Source: Lithobates sylvaticus (lineage: Eukaryota > Chordata > Amphibia > Anura > Ranidae). From it: a stretch of DNA of 64,000 nucleotides. Shown one piece after another: positions 46,636 through 57,172 of this stretch; the stretch's first letter is position 1, and each line of letters opens with the position of its first letter. The stretch lies in contig CM053028.1 of the NCBI GenBank assembly GCA_028564925.1, positions 444,838,022 to 444,902,021 of the forward strand, read 5' to 3'. Both the position numbers and the translations under genes were made by a program. The notes under the pieces were generated by a model. It was not told the origin of the DNA. It made no database searches and saw only the letters and a list, made by a program, of their open reading frames with translations.

Positions 46636-47845
46636 AGCCTATGTCACACGTCACCCACTCTTCTAACCACTTGTAGACAAAGCCCTTTCTGACACTTTTT
46701 GTTTACATGAAAACATATTTTTTTTTGCAAGAAAATTACGTTGAACCCCCAAACACTATATATAATGTTAAAGCAAAGGCCCTACAGATTAAAATGGTGG
46801 GTGTTGCATTTTTTTTTTTCCACACAGTATTTGCGCAGCGATTTTTCAAACGCATTTTTTTGTGGAAAAAATACACTTTTTTTTATTTTAATGCACTAAA
46901 ACACACTATATTGCTCAAATTTTTGATGAAATAAAAAATATGATCTTAGGCCGAGTACATGGATACCAAACACGACATGCTTTAAAATTGCGCACAAACA
47001 CGCAGTGGCGACAAACTACATACATTTTTAAAAGCCTTTAAAAGCCTTTACATGATACCACATTAGATTCACGGAGGAGGTCTACTGCTAAAATTACTGC
47101 CCTCGATCTGACCTTCGCGGTGATACCTCACATGCATGGTGCAATTGCGGTTTACATATGACGCCACACCAACGCTTGTGTACGCCTTTGCGCAAGAGAA
47201 GGGGGGCAGGGGTGCTTTTTTTTTTTTTTTGGTTTTTTTTTTTATTTATTTAGCTTTTTTATTTTATTTTTAAACTGTTCCTTCCATTTTTTTTCTTTGT
47301 TATGATTTTTATTGTTATCTCAGGGAATGTAAATATCCCCTATGATAGCAATAGGCAGTGACAGGTACTCTTTTTTTGAAAAAATTGGGGTCTATTAGAC
47401 CCTAGATCTTTCCTCTGCCCTCAAAGCATCTGACCACACCAAGATTGGTGTGATAAAATGCTTTCCCAATTTCCCAATGGCGCGGTTTATATCCGGGAGG
47501 GGGGACATTCCCTCCCACTGCTTGTAAAAGCAGTCTAGAGGCTAATTACCCGCTAGAATTGCTTTTACATGAAAGCCGATCACTGGCTGAAAAGAATGAT
47601 ACCAAGATGATACCTAAACCTGCAGGCATCATTCTGGTATAACCATTCAAAGTCCAGCAACATACTGGACATATATTGTAATCTTTTTTTTTTCATGCAG
47701 CCTCTTGGCTGAACGAAAAAAAGAGATTGATTGGTGGGTATGCCCACCATTAGAATACCTCCCTTCATCCACCCACTTCTAATGATGGGCATACATGCAC
47801 CATTTATATATGCCGATGCATGGGGGCATCCTCCCGCAAAAGTTA

Positions 47846-47889
47846 TGCCGTGTACACACGGTCGGAATTTCGACCGTATGTACGTGGCA
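47846..47889. mobile_element. 44-bp minimal TWA-flanked MITE
   Basis: TTA at 47843-47845 and 47890-47892 flank TGCCGTGTACACACGG...CCGTATGTACGTGGCA. It consists of two terminal repeats of about 20 bp and almost nothing between. Confidence 0.82.
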
Positions 47890-48789
47890 TTAGGAGCCAA
47901 TCGCTCCTCCCCCCCCCCTGCTGCCCCCATGCTTCGGCATATATGCTCTTTTTTTTAACTGTGGTGGTGAAATCACCTCCTACAGTGTTGGAGTCGCGTC
48001 TTTATGTATCGTGGGAGCAAACGCTGTTGCTGTCAAGATAAATAAATCCGCGTTGCAACTGAATGGCGCACCTGAAAACAAAAAAATGCTTAACACTAAA
48101 ACACAGTAAACAAAATTACATACCTGAAAAGCAAGCATGATAAAACATGATAAAACATAATAAAACATTGCAGAATAGAATGGAGTAAAAAAAGAGCAAC
48201 AATAGAGAGAGAATAGAGAGAGAGAGAACAATAAAACGACAACTATTTTTTATTTTTTTATTTTTTTGAGATTTACAGGTAAAAAAGCTCCTGACTGAAG
48301 CGACTGAATCAAAACGCTACCACAAAAAAACTGTTAGCGATCGCAGGGATCAGGCCTGACTCTGCGAACGCTGCAGTTATGTGTGCTTAGTGTTTTGTAA
48401 GTGACAGTGATCGATCGATACTGCACTTGGGTGGGCTGGGCTGGGCGGAGGGGGAAAACGCAGGTGCTAGCAGGTATCTGGGCTGATCCCGCTAACAATG
48501 CGTTTTTTTTTTTGGAACCCTAAACTGCTGGGACGCTAGTATAGATCTGATCAGATCAGATATTGATCTGTTCAGATACTGTGCCACTAAGGGAGGTGTA
48601 TGCTTTGTGCGTGGGTGTTTGCGGTACTGGCACTAACCTGGGGCGACGCAGACCTTATTTGACCCTAAAACCTAATTGATATCACCCGCCGGGCGATCAG
48701 GGGGTTAAACCGTTATTGGGTAATAAATGGCGGGTGCCCTGACAGTATAAAAAACAAGCTAACTAACCAGCGTCACCCGTAACAGTAAT

Positions 48790-49640
48790 ACAAAAAAAAA
48801 ACTGGTTACCTAGCGACACTAATGCAGCGATCAGAAAAACGATCGCTTAGTGACACTGGCAAAAGGGGGTGAAAGGGTTAACTAGGGGCAATCAGGGGGT
48901 TAAACCTTTATTAGGTAATATATGGGGGTACCTGACGCTATATAAAAACCTGACGGGGAACCTAAATAACGAAATAACTAACTGGCTAACCAGCGTCACC
49001 AGTGACAGTTATACAGTGATCACTGGTGAAAGGGTTAACTCTAGGGGCAATCAGGGGGTTAAAACCTTTATTTAGGTTGTAATATGGGGGTACCTGACCT
49101 ATAAACCTATTTATGAACCTATATAAACATGGCGGTTACCTAAAAAAAAAAAATGGTTACCTAGCGACACTAATGCAGCGATCAGAAAAACGATCGCTTA
49201 GTGACACTGGCAAAAGGGGGTGAAAGGGTTAACTAGGGGCAATCAGGGGGTTAAAACCTTTATTAGGTAATATATGGGGGTACCTGACGCTATATAAAAA
49301 CCTGACGGGGAACCTAAATAACGAAATAACTAACTGGCTAACCAGCGTCACCAGTGACAGTTATACAGTGATCACTGGTGAAAGGGTTAACTCTAGGGGC
49401 AATCAAGGGGTTAAAACCTTTATTTAGGTTGTAATATGGGGGTACCTGACCTATAAAACTATTTATGAACCTATATAAACATGGCGGTTACCTAAAAAAA
49501 AAAAATGGTTACCTAGCGACAGCAGTGACACTAATACAGCGATCAGAAAAACGATCGCTTAGTGACACTGGCAAAAGGGGGTGAAAGGGTTACCTGGGGG
49601 GCAATCAAGGGGTTAAACCTTTATTAGGGGGGGGGGGGTA
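48790..49640 (+). repeat. Tandem array with 351-361 bp units
   Basis: GATCGCTTAGTGACACTGGC starts at 48841, 49192 and 49553. Each full unit holds two versions of GGTGAAAGGGTTAACT..GGGGCAATCA and of GGGGGTACCTGAC, so the unit is itself an old dimer. Partial units flank it. The array belongs to the CCACTT family interior. Confidence 0.9.
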
Positions 49641-50210
49641 GGGGGCTACCTTGGACCTAAAACTAACTGCCCTGACAGTTATTACAGTCACACTGACACT
49701 AAATGCAGTGATCAGTAAAAAAATGATCACTGCAATTAGTGACACTGTGACTGGGGGGGGAGGGGGTGATCTGGGGGGTGATCAGGGGGTGACAGGGGGG
49801 TGGAATATGTGCCTAACTGTACTGGTGTCAGTGTACTGTTGTGCACTAACCTTTACATGTTCGCCGCTCGGCGTCTCCGGTCACATAGACCGGCGCACCG
49901 AGCGTGACATCACTTCCGCCTTCCTGTCTATACAATAGACAGGAAGGGGAAGCTTTTCATTGGCCAGGAGCGATCGCGAGGGGGTGGCCAGAAACCACTG
50001 GCCGTCCCCTCGTCCCGGATCGCTCCTGACACGATCCCGACTGTCCCCGCCGGCGGAGGGGGGTCCGATCGGACCCCCCAACCGCCTGAAGAATGGCACA
50101 TACAGGTACGTGATTCTGCCTGTACGTGCCATTCTGCCGACGTATATCTACATGGGGCGGTCGGGAAGTGGTTAAAGACTGTTGGCAGGTATGTATGTTT
50201 TTTTCCCCCC

Positions 50211-50397
50211 TTGTCATATACTCCATTGGGAGCTGATATTTGCCCTTTAATGTGATGGCCTCTTGTAGAATAAGGTTTGGGCTTTCAGCCAGTAGTATGT
50301 CTAGGTTTACACATGCTGCACTGAGTTTTGCTGGTAAGCATAGCAGCAATGCAGACAGGATGATTTCATAATTTATCCATGGGGTCAACTCTGACAG
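50211..50397 (-). CDS. Unrecognised coding-like block (candidate exon B)
   Basis: The - strand is open for 62 codons from an acceptor-like ATTATGCAG (50398-50406). It encodes an uncharged to acidic, Leu-rich stretch (LSELTPWINYEIILSAL, then LAESPNLILQEAITLKG). The text is complex and not obviously repeat-derived. Its phase suits a junction with the block at 50600-50839, about 200 bp upstream in that orientation. No clear donor follows, and the CCACTT element starts about 40 bp beyond. Product not recognised. It could be a gene fragment, a pseudogene exon or chance. Confidence 0.3.
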
Positions 50398-50599
50398 CTG
50401 CATAATCCAGACTTGTAAACACAAATTGCTGACAGGTAAGCAAGTCATATGAACTCATTTATACAGCCATATAAAGTAAATCTGTTCAAATTAGGTATAT
50501 TATTAAAGAATACATAAGCAAGAATTACCTTCATTTAAAACTGCACGCCAAATAAATCTAGTTATAGGTAGCTAAAGTTATATGCAAATGTCAACTTAC

Positions 50600-50839
50600 T
50601 GTACTAAGGTCCATGTGGCTTTCCTGAGCTTCCTCATCAAAGTAATAAGGCTCTCCATCACAATAAAGAGAACTAGTCACTTTGCCAATATAGGGGACAG
50701 CAACAAATTTCTTTGAAAGCCTATCTTCCCACCCACTGATACTCATACCATGCTTCTCTGTGAGACCCCTCGGAAATACCCATTGCTTTTCTCCCAGGAT
50801 GCAGCTGCAGTTATGGGCTTGAGCTGCCATTGGCCAGGC
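50600..50839 (-). CDS. Unrecognised coding-like block (candidate exon A)
   Basis: Reads for exactly 80 codons on the - strand, between an AG (50840-50841) and a strong donor GTAAGTT (complement of 50593-50599). An in-frame TAG overlaps the acceptor, and an internal ATG at 50830 gives MAAQAHNCSCILGEKQWVF. Later segments are SGWEDRLSKKFVAVPYIGK and YCDGEPYYFDEEAQES. Composition is protein-like and free of repeats, with no signal peptide or membrane span. It lies antisense inside FBXO36 intron 1. No family is recognised; an unannotated gene, an exon of a nested gene or a decayed copy are all possible. Confidence 0.35.
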
Positions 50840-50989
50840 CTAAATGCTATCAGATGGGGGAGTATTGTAAACTCCAACATGGAGCCTACACAAGTTTAGA
50901 TGTACATGGATTAGGAGTGTTTACATTTTTAGTTTATTATTCATGGTTAACTCTAAACTGGAGGTAGGCTTTGCCCCACACTCTACATG

Positions 50990-51400
50990 GAGAACGTTCT
51001 TTCAGAAAGTTTGACAACCGCCATTAACCTCACCCCCCAGCACCGACCCCCCCCCCCCCCCCCAGAACTGATCAACTGTGGCTCTCCTGCAGCTGCCAGC
51101 TTCTTCTCTCCCCTCCAGACAGATTCCTGGGCTGCAGGGGAGCCACAGTGGGACTGCAAATAGATCCCTCCCAGCTGCTCCGACCCCTTCCTGTATTGCC
51201 CCCACCACTCATCTCCCGGCACCCCCTCTCTGCAGCGTTGCTGGCTGGTTTTCCCTCTTCACCCCTCCCACCAGTTACTGCTGCTCCTGGGGTGGCAGAT
51301 CAGTGTCGAGATGGAGAGCAGGATGTGGTGGCTGGTAAACATGTCATGTTTACCAGCCCCTTCCTAATGGAACACAGTGAGTGATTGATTAATGATCGCT
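50990..51400. other. C-rich region, no gene seen
   Basis: C-tract near 51048-51063, pyrimidine-rich stretch, and the palindrome GGCTGGTAAACATG/CATGTTTACCAGCC at 51332-51360. Frames are compositional. Confidence 0.4.
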
Positions 51401-51409
51401 CCTTTGTTT

Positions 51410-51893
51410 ATTCAAGAAAGATGTACTGGAAATGGAGCGAGTACAAGGAAGGGCAACAAAGCTAATAAAGGGTCTGGAAGATATTAGTTATGAAGAAAGG
51501 TTGTGAGCACTGAACTTATTCTCTCTGGAGAAGAGACGCTTGAGAGGGGATATGATTTCAATTTATAAATACCGTACTGGTGACCCCACAATAGGGATAA
51601 AACTTTTTTTGCTGAATGGAGTTTAATAAGACACGTGGCCACTCTAATTAAAATGAGAAGAAAAGAGGTTTAACCTTAAACTACGTAAAGGGTTCTTTAC
51701 TGTAAGAGTGGCAAGAATGTGGAATTCCCTTCCACAGGCGTTGGTTTCAGCGGGGAGCATCAATAGTTTCAAAAAAAACTATTAGATAAGCACCTGAACG
51801 ACCACAGCATACAGGGATATACAAGGTAATACTGACATATAATCACACATAGGTTGGACTTGTGTCTTTTTTCAACCTCACCTACTATGTAAC
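51410..51893 (+). mobile_element. CR1/L2-type LINE, 3' end of ORF2
   Basis: Conceptual translation around 51420-51780 gives the conserved C-terminal region of chicken-repeat-type reverse transcriptases: RVQGRATKLIKGLEDISYEERL-like, then FSLEKRRLRGDMISIYKYRTG and later RMWNSLPQALVSAGSINSFKKKLDKHL, with frame shifts between. The tail GGTTGGACTTGTGTCTTTTTTCAACCTCACCTACTATGTAAC is the usual 3' end. 5'-truncated and inactive. Confidence 0.85.
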
Positions 51894-51904
51894 TATTCAT
51901 CCCT

Positions 51905-51936
51905 GAAGCATAGTAAACAGTGTTTACTATGCTTCA
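51905..51936. repeat. Short perfect hairpin
   Basis: GAAGCATAGTAAACA faces its complement TGTTTACTATGCTTC with almost no loop. Confidence 0.75.
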
Positions 51937-52119
51937 GTTTGTGAATGAATAGGAGACTATATAGTCCAGCTGAGGCTGCAGAGAAAGAGATTGAGGACTC
52001 AGTCGCTTTCTCTGTCTCATAATAGAGATATCAGGGCAGTCTGTTTATACCACTGATGTCTTATCAAAGCCCTCCTCCCACTCAAAAAATAAATAAACAA
52101 ATAAAAACACTGTAAAAAC

Positions 52120-52820
52120 ACGGGCCATGCTAAAGTGTTCGCCCATGCAAGGCCGTATTTACGCATATGGGGATACACAGATGTTCTGTGCTCCCACATA
52201 TAGGCAGTCCCATTGAAGTCAATTGGGAAGCAGTGGCTGCACAGATACAGCCTCTGCTCTTAATTTGACATGCATGTGGGTGTGAGTGCATGTCCCTGAA
52301 CTTACACTGGGCTGTACACATGCATCTACATGGGTGTCAGATTGGGGGCAGCGACTGTGAAGCTACTGCATCTCAATTGACATGAATGGGACTGCCTACA
52401 CAGGGTTGCATGGAACACCTGTGCATACCTCCCAACTGTCCCTGATTTTGAGGGACTGTCCCTGATTTGGGGCAATGTCCCCCTGTCCCTCATTCCTCCT
52501 CATTTGTCCCTCATTTTGGTCTGATCTATATAGTTGTATATAAAATTCACTAAATTGCTGCATTTGTACATTTTAAAGCCAATATAAAGGAATAGTAGTG
52601 GTAAAAAAAAAGCACTTGTTGATTTAATTAACCTTTTTTTGGGGGGTTATTTCTCCTTTAAGGGGGTATGGCAGGGGGCGTGTCAGATGCCTACATACAT
52701 TTGCTAGTAGGTGTCCCTCATTCCCATCTCAAAATGTTGGGAGGCATGCCTGTGCATCCCCATGCACATAAACACAACCTGGACAAGGGAGTACACTCCA
52801 TGTGAACAAGGCCATAGTAG
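52120..52820. repeat. Old TWA-type repeat split by a hAT MITE
   Basis: The right end reverse-complements to GGCCTTGTTCACATGG, matching the 9+CACA layout. The left end is indistinct. Internal phrases (GCAGTCCCATTGAAGTCAATTGGGA, TGCATCTCAATTGACATGAATGGGACTGCC) form an inverted repeat. The element at 52425-52747 sits inside. Confidence 0.55.
52425..52747. mobile_element. hAT-type MITE (ATACCTCCCAAC)
   Basis: Ends ATACCTCCCAAC and GTTGGGAGGCAT. Flanking octamers ACCTGTGC and GCCTGTGC match at 7 of 8. Interior repeats TGTCCCT(G/C)ATT several times. Non-coding. Confidence 0.82.
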
Positions 52821-52974
52821 GAATTTAAAAGATATTTTGTAAGTTATGTTGTATTTATGTATATTAATAAGGATTTTATCCTATTATTATAACTATTGCG
52901 TACAAAATCAGCTATTGTGAGGATTGTACTTGCCCCTTGATGTGGCCCATGGTTTCTTGCTGGATAATATATAA

Positions 52975-53319
52975 TGCCTCGTTTCCACTGAGCAGATCGG
53001 TTTGGGTCGGTACAGTTTGGAAGGGTTAGAATGGTCCGGCCTATTCAGGTGAGCGTTTCCACTGCAAGTCGGACCACCAGGGTCCATACAGGGTTTAGAA
53101 AAAATGCCTAGCGTGGCCTCACACTGATTGGCAGATGTTTTTCTGTCCTCCAGTCAGTGGAAAGTATCGTAGCTCCGCCCTAACCATTTTCTATGGCCCC
53201 ACATCTGAAGCAGGACCCTAAATGGTGCGGTATGGTTCGGTTGTATGGGCCGCTTTAATAATGGAAACACTGAAAATAGCGTACCGTACCGAACCGATCC
53301 GCTTAGTGGAAACGAGGCA
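52975..53319. mobile_element. TWA-flanked MITE (TGCCTCGTT-TCCAC)
   Basis: TAA before and TAT after. Ends TGCCTCGTTTCCACTGAGC and GCTTAGTGGAAACGAGGCA. Inner arms GATCGGTTTGGGTCGGTAC and its diverged complement make it largely palindromic. Confidence 0.85.
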
Positions 53320-53329
53320 TATCTGAACC

Positions 53330-54400
53330 TTTGTAGGGTCATACGGACTATTTATGAATTGTTACACTACCATCTATCTGCCAACTCATAGATAGAGGGT
53401 CATTTGTTTCTGGTTAGCAGGGTGATATATACTAATTCTTAGTGGATCCTTTGCCCTGCATGGATCCTTATTATGGAAAGTATTTTTTTATGAATTGTTT
53501 TTTTAACTGGACACTTTACGTATTTCTTTATTTTTTATTATTTGGTTTCTCTAGTGCTGCATCTTTTTGGTTTATTGATATGAATAGGTTGCCTGCACCG
53601 AGTACTTGGCCACTTAAGGACACAACCCATTCAGGGACTACAGGTGTAAAGCCTAGTACACATGGGCGATGCATAGTCACCCATTATGCTTTACCTTTGC
53701 AGGATAAAAAAGAGGAAGTAAAACCCACCAGGGTTTACTTCCTCTTTAAGCACCCCTGTGAATGAGATCTTATGATTTGAATGAATTAAAAAAAAAAAAA
53801 AAAAAAGCCTAGGATGAGACAAGCCCAGTCACCTTTTCTGTCCAAATCCCTGTACACACAATCGGAATATTGTACAAAAAATACGGCTTTCGAATTGATC
53901 ATATGATAATCTGATCGTTAGTACACGGCTTTCGTCCAAAATTTTCTGAAGAGACAAACACGAAAATTTTGTCCTGTACGATACCAGATTATACGATTTT
54001 CGTTTCATCTTTACAATTTTCATCCGAAAATGTAATACAAATACATTACATCACTTCCAAATTTTTATTCTGTCATACAAGAATTTTCGTACTTTAGTAA
54101 CCTATTAGTTTTCGATATGGAGACTAGCATGCAAAAAAAATGGACTATTATTCATCTGATAATCTCATCATGTTTACCAGGCTTTAGTCATGTGATGGGC
54201 CTCTCCTCCAATCATGGAGTATTATCTGCTTACAACAGCCTTAATGCACAGGTTGTAAAGAATAGCAAAAGAAATGCTCTTAAATTAATTTTGACCTAAT
54301 TGCCAAGTTGCACGACAACATATTAGACAAGTTGTAATTTAAAACAACTGATTAGATGTTGATGTTTATTCTCTAATTTTAATAATTAAAGTTTATTGAG
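53330..54400. other. No gene seen; repeat fragments
   Basis: A short AGAGGAAGTAAAACCC...GGGTTTACTTCCTCT hairpin at 53711-53746 is a remnant of the 30809 MITE family. AGCCTAGTACACAT near 53652 is an isolated TWA-type end. The 107-codon frame at 53442 runs into that remnant and is not credible. Confidence 0.45.
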
Positions 54401-54419
54401 GTAAAGGTGGTGTTCTGAC

Positions 54420-54800
54420 AAAAACTGTCTGGCCATCGGATAATGTCCGCCCCCCGTACTGCGCAGGCGCAGCGCTTGCGCAGTACGGAGGACAAGGAGA
54501 TTCCGAAAATCTCCAAAGGTGAACAGGGCCTGCGTCGTGAGTCGAGGTGCAAGCCCCACTATCCAAGTGGACATATGGTAGCACATAGTTAGAGGGCCGC
54601 TCGCCACGCTTCGGGCACGGCCTCGCTGCGCTCGGCTATTTTTTATTCTAACTCTATGTCCACTTGGATGGTGGGGCTTGAACCTGGACTCACAGCGCAG
54701 GCGCCGTTCAGCTTCGAAAGCCTTCGGCGTCTCCTTGTCCTCCATACTGCGCAAGCGCAGTACAGGGCGGATACTATCCGACGGGGGACAGTATTTGACA
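54420..54800. repeat. CpG-rich inverted-repeat element
   Basis: GTACTGCGCAGGCGCAG and TTGCGCAGTACGGAGGACAAGGAGA on the left are mirrored by TCTCCTTGTCCTCC and CTGCGCAAGCGCAGTAC on the right. A second inner pair is CAAGCCCCACTATCCAAGTGGACATA/TATGTCCACTTGGATGGTGGGGCTTG. The centre has CGCTCGCCACGCTTCGGGC. No host promoter is implied; this is a mobile or satellite-like hairpin. Confidence 0.75.
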
Positions 54801-55145
54801 CATTACCGGCAGCATACAGACATTCAGACCACCATCCAAACATGGCAAAGTAGATTGAATCAGACACTCGATACAAAAAGAAAATAACACAAAATATAGA
54901 GCAAGCATAAAGTCCCAGAAAGGTCCAAGGTTTCATCCTTCTCCAATTAGCAAACAGATAAGAAAAAGAAAGAAAGATAATAAGATAACCAGATATGAGC
55001 GACACACAAGCGACACTAAAAAGTTGTAGATCTCATAAAAAGAATCAATGGGCCTCATAATGTGGCATATTGATCTTGAGTGTCATATAAGTAGACCGTC
55101 TGTTTTTTTCTCTGCATAAGATAACATAATTATTGTATCCAGTCC
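54801..55145. other. No gene seen
   Basis: A-rich, repeat-poor, without coding or RNA signals. Confidence 0.4.
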
Positions 55146-55149
55146 TTAA

Positions 55150-55715
55150 AGCGGTTCTGCACTGACAAAATCCAATTTTTTTTTTTTGGTCCATCTATGT
55201 GTAAAGTATGCTTCTTAAAAGAAAGTTACTTGTTTAGGTGCTGCAGCGTTCCTACGTCCGTTTGTATGTAGAATGATTCGTTATAAAAACCTCTCTCGAG
55301 CGATGTCATTTTGCTTGTGGGCATTTGAAACCCACAAGCAAACTCTTCCTGGTTCCCTTCTTTTTCCCCTCCCAGCATGCATTGCCGATTCCCGCGCATG
55401 CGCTGTAGCTTCACAGCTACGAGCGGCGTAATTGGTAATCGGGACGGTTACCATGGCAACCATGCAAATCACGCAAGATTTTGTGTCGGAACCCCCGCAA
55501 TGTCTCCTGGGATTGATTACACGAGATCCCAGGAGACACAGCGAAATGGCGGCGACCACCACTGAGAGCCCGCCCACCCCCGCAGGGAGAAGAATACAGA
55601 TGAAGCCATCAGTAAAGGTAAGTTTAAAAGATGAAGAATTGAACCATCAATTCTGTCATCTTGAATGCTAGGGAAGCCATAGAGACACACTTCTATGGTT
55701 GGGTGCAGAACCGCT
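55150..55715. mobile_element. TTAA-flanked MITE (AGCGGTTCTGC) with regulatory-like core
   Basis: TTAA at 55146-55149 and 55716-55719. AGCGGTTCTGC and GCAGAACCGCT are perfect mirrors. The core includes GCGCATGCGC at 55394-55403, a palindromic X-box at 55447-55460, ATGCAAAT at 55462-55469 and the inverted pair TCTCCTGGGAT/ATCCCAGGAGA. No coding. It lies in FBXO36 intron 1, about 1.5 kb before exon 2. Confidence 0.9.
55447..55469 (+). promoter_or_regulatory. X-box next to an octamer motif (inside a MITE)
   Basis: GTTACCATGGCAAC is a full RFX consensus site embedded in a 16-bp near-palindrome. One base later comes ATGCAAAT, the POU octamer. Function is inferred from motif identity only. Confidence 0.55.
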
Positions 55716-55949
55716 TTAATATGAGGAGTGGAGAGGGAGCCCAAGTGACACTTTAAGTAAGAGCCAGATTACATGGACAACTCTGCACCATATATAATTT
55801 GTATATATTTGTTAGTGATTTTTTTTTTTTTTTACAAAATATTGAGCATGCAACTCTGATAATTTCCTAATCATTCAAATAAAAAATAGAAAAAACTTTT
55901 TGGGGACAATGGTACCGTTATTCTATGGTTTCCTGCATATAATTATACA

Positions 55950-56957
55950 GGGGTTGATTTACTTAAACTGGAGAGTGCAAAATCTGGTACAGCTCTGCAT
56001 AGAAACCAATCAGCTTCCAGGTTTTATCGTCAAAGCTCAATGGAACAAGCTGAAGTTAGAAGCTGATTGGCTACCATGCACATCTGCACCAGATTTTGCA
56101 CTCTCCAGTTTTAGTAAATCAACTAGGGCTGAAACATCTAATCGATTAATCGACAACTAATCGATTATGAAATTAATCGATTACTATTTTCATAATCGAT
56201 TAATCGGCCAGTAACATAATGGGGTTAAAAAAAACTAAAATGAGCCCTTTATAGTAAAAAAAGAGAAAATCGCTACTGTAAATATTACTTTCACAGTTCT
56301 ACAGTAAAAAAAAATAACCCCTTACAGTAGTGCTTATCTGCTTTTTTTGTACTATAAAGGGCTCATTTTAGTTTTTTTAACCCCGTTATTTTACTAAATG
56401 TCTTAGACCTGGTTCACATATGTGTTTTTGGTGCTTTTTGCAGAAACACACTATAGTTCATTTAACATGGTTTCCTATGGGACACGTTCACATCTATGCT
56501 TTTTTCAGCCGCTGCGTATTTGGAAAGGGTCAGGGACTTTTTTTTTTTAACGCAAAACTGTGCTTTTTTGGTTCAATATACTTCAATGGAGAAGCTGCAG
56601 AAACGCATGCAATATGTTTTTGCAGCAATTTGTGTTTTTTAATTTGCCCAACAACAAATTGGCCAAAAAACAGTATGTCTCTTCTAATAGTATATACAGT
56701 ATATCTCCTCTAATAGTATATACAGTATATCTCCTCTAATATCGTATATACAGTATATCGCTTCTGTCTGTTATTCTCAGTGGTTTTGATATTTTGCTCC
56801 CTAACCATGGTTGGTTGTTTACATTTACCACTGCATAGAGATACAGTATTTAAGAATAGATTGCCTTTTTTTAAAAACTTTACATATTAACTAAATGATA
56901 CACCACACAATCGATTATGAAAATAATCGTTAGTTGCAGCCCTAAAATCAACCCCCA
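55950..56957. mobile_element. Palindromic MITE (GGGGTTGATTTACT), split by a hAT
   Basis: Shares its ends and interior (GCCAATCAGC type arms) with 30452-30624. Sequence is continuous across the hAT at 56124-56944 when one copy of the 8-bp duplication is removed. Possible TA flanks. Confidence 0.82.
56124..56944. mobile_element. hAT-type MITE (TAGGGCTG ends) with perfect duplication
   Basis: AAATCAAC at 56116-56123 and 56945-56952. Ends TAGGGCTGAAAC and TTGCAGCCCTA. Next to each end are ATCGATTAATCG-type motifs. Inside are an inverted pair around 56221-56393 (ACTAAAATGAGCCC and complement) and a 26-bp tandem repeat near 56676-56755. Non-coding. Confidence 0.92.
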
Positions 56958-57172
56958 TAGCCTCTTAAAAAAAAAAAAAAAAATCTGTTTGCTACATCTC
57001 TCTCTTTTGTACTGCTGTTTATTTTCACCAATTTCATTAACATGACACTGAAGATCTCCACCTATGTGGAGATATACAAATGTCTGCTTTAAACATTGTT
57101 CATTCCTTTGTGTTGAGGCAGCTTTGTGATTAAACTGGCTTACCTGGTTGTGACTTTCTTTTTCCTTTCAAG

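Larger units (their letters stand above)
45070..50171 (+). mobile_element. Composite CCACTT-ended region
   Basis: TTAA at 45066-45069 precedes CCACTTCAGCCCC, and GGGAAGTGG at the right is followed by TTAA (50172-50175). A second left end, CCACTTGTAGAC at 46677, lies inside. This may therefore be one long element or two copies, the first truncated. The contents are a foldback (45537-46635), a 44-bp MITE and a tandem array. No convincing coding frame was found over 5 kb. Confidence 0.6.

Noticed and set aside
48790-49640. CRISPR-like array
   Set aside because: Units are about 350 bp with no short repeat-spacer layout, and the DNA is clearly vertebrate.
49957-50209. Extension of the 50.2 kb frame into 163 codons
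   Set aside because: The part left of about 50175 is sequence of the CCACTT element, so only the right part is considered a possible exon.
53442-53765. 107-codon + strand frame with hydrophobic segment
   Set aside because: The Phe/Leu-rich start is from T-rich repeat DNA, and the end reads through a MITE remnant.
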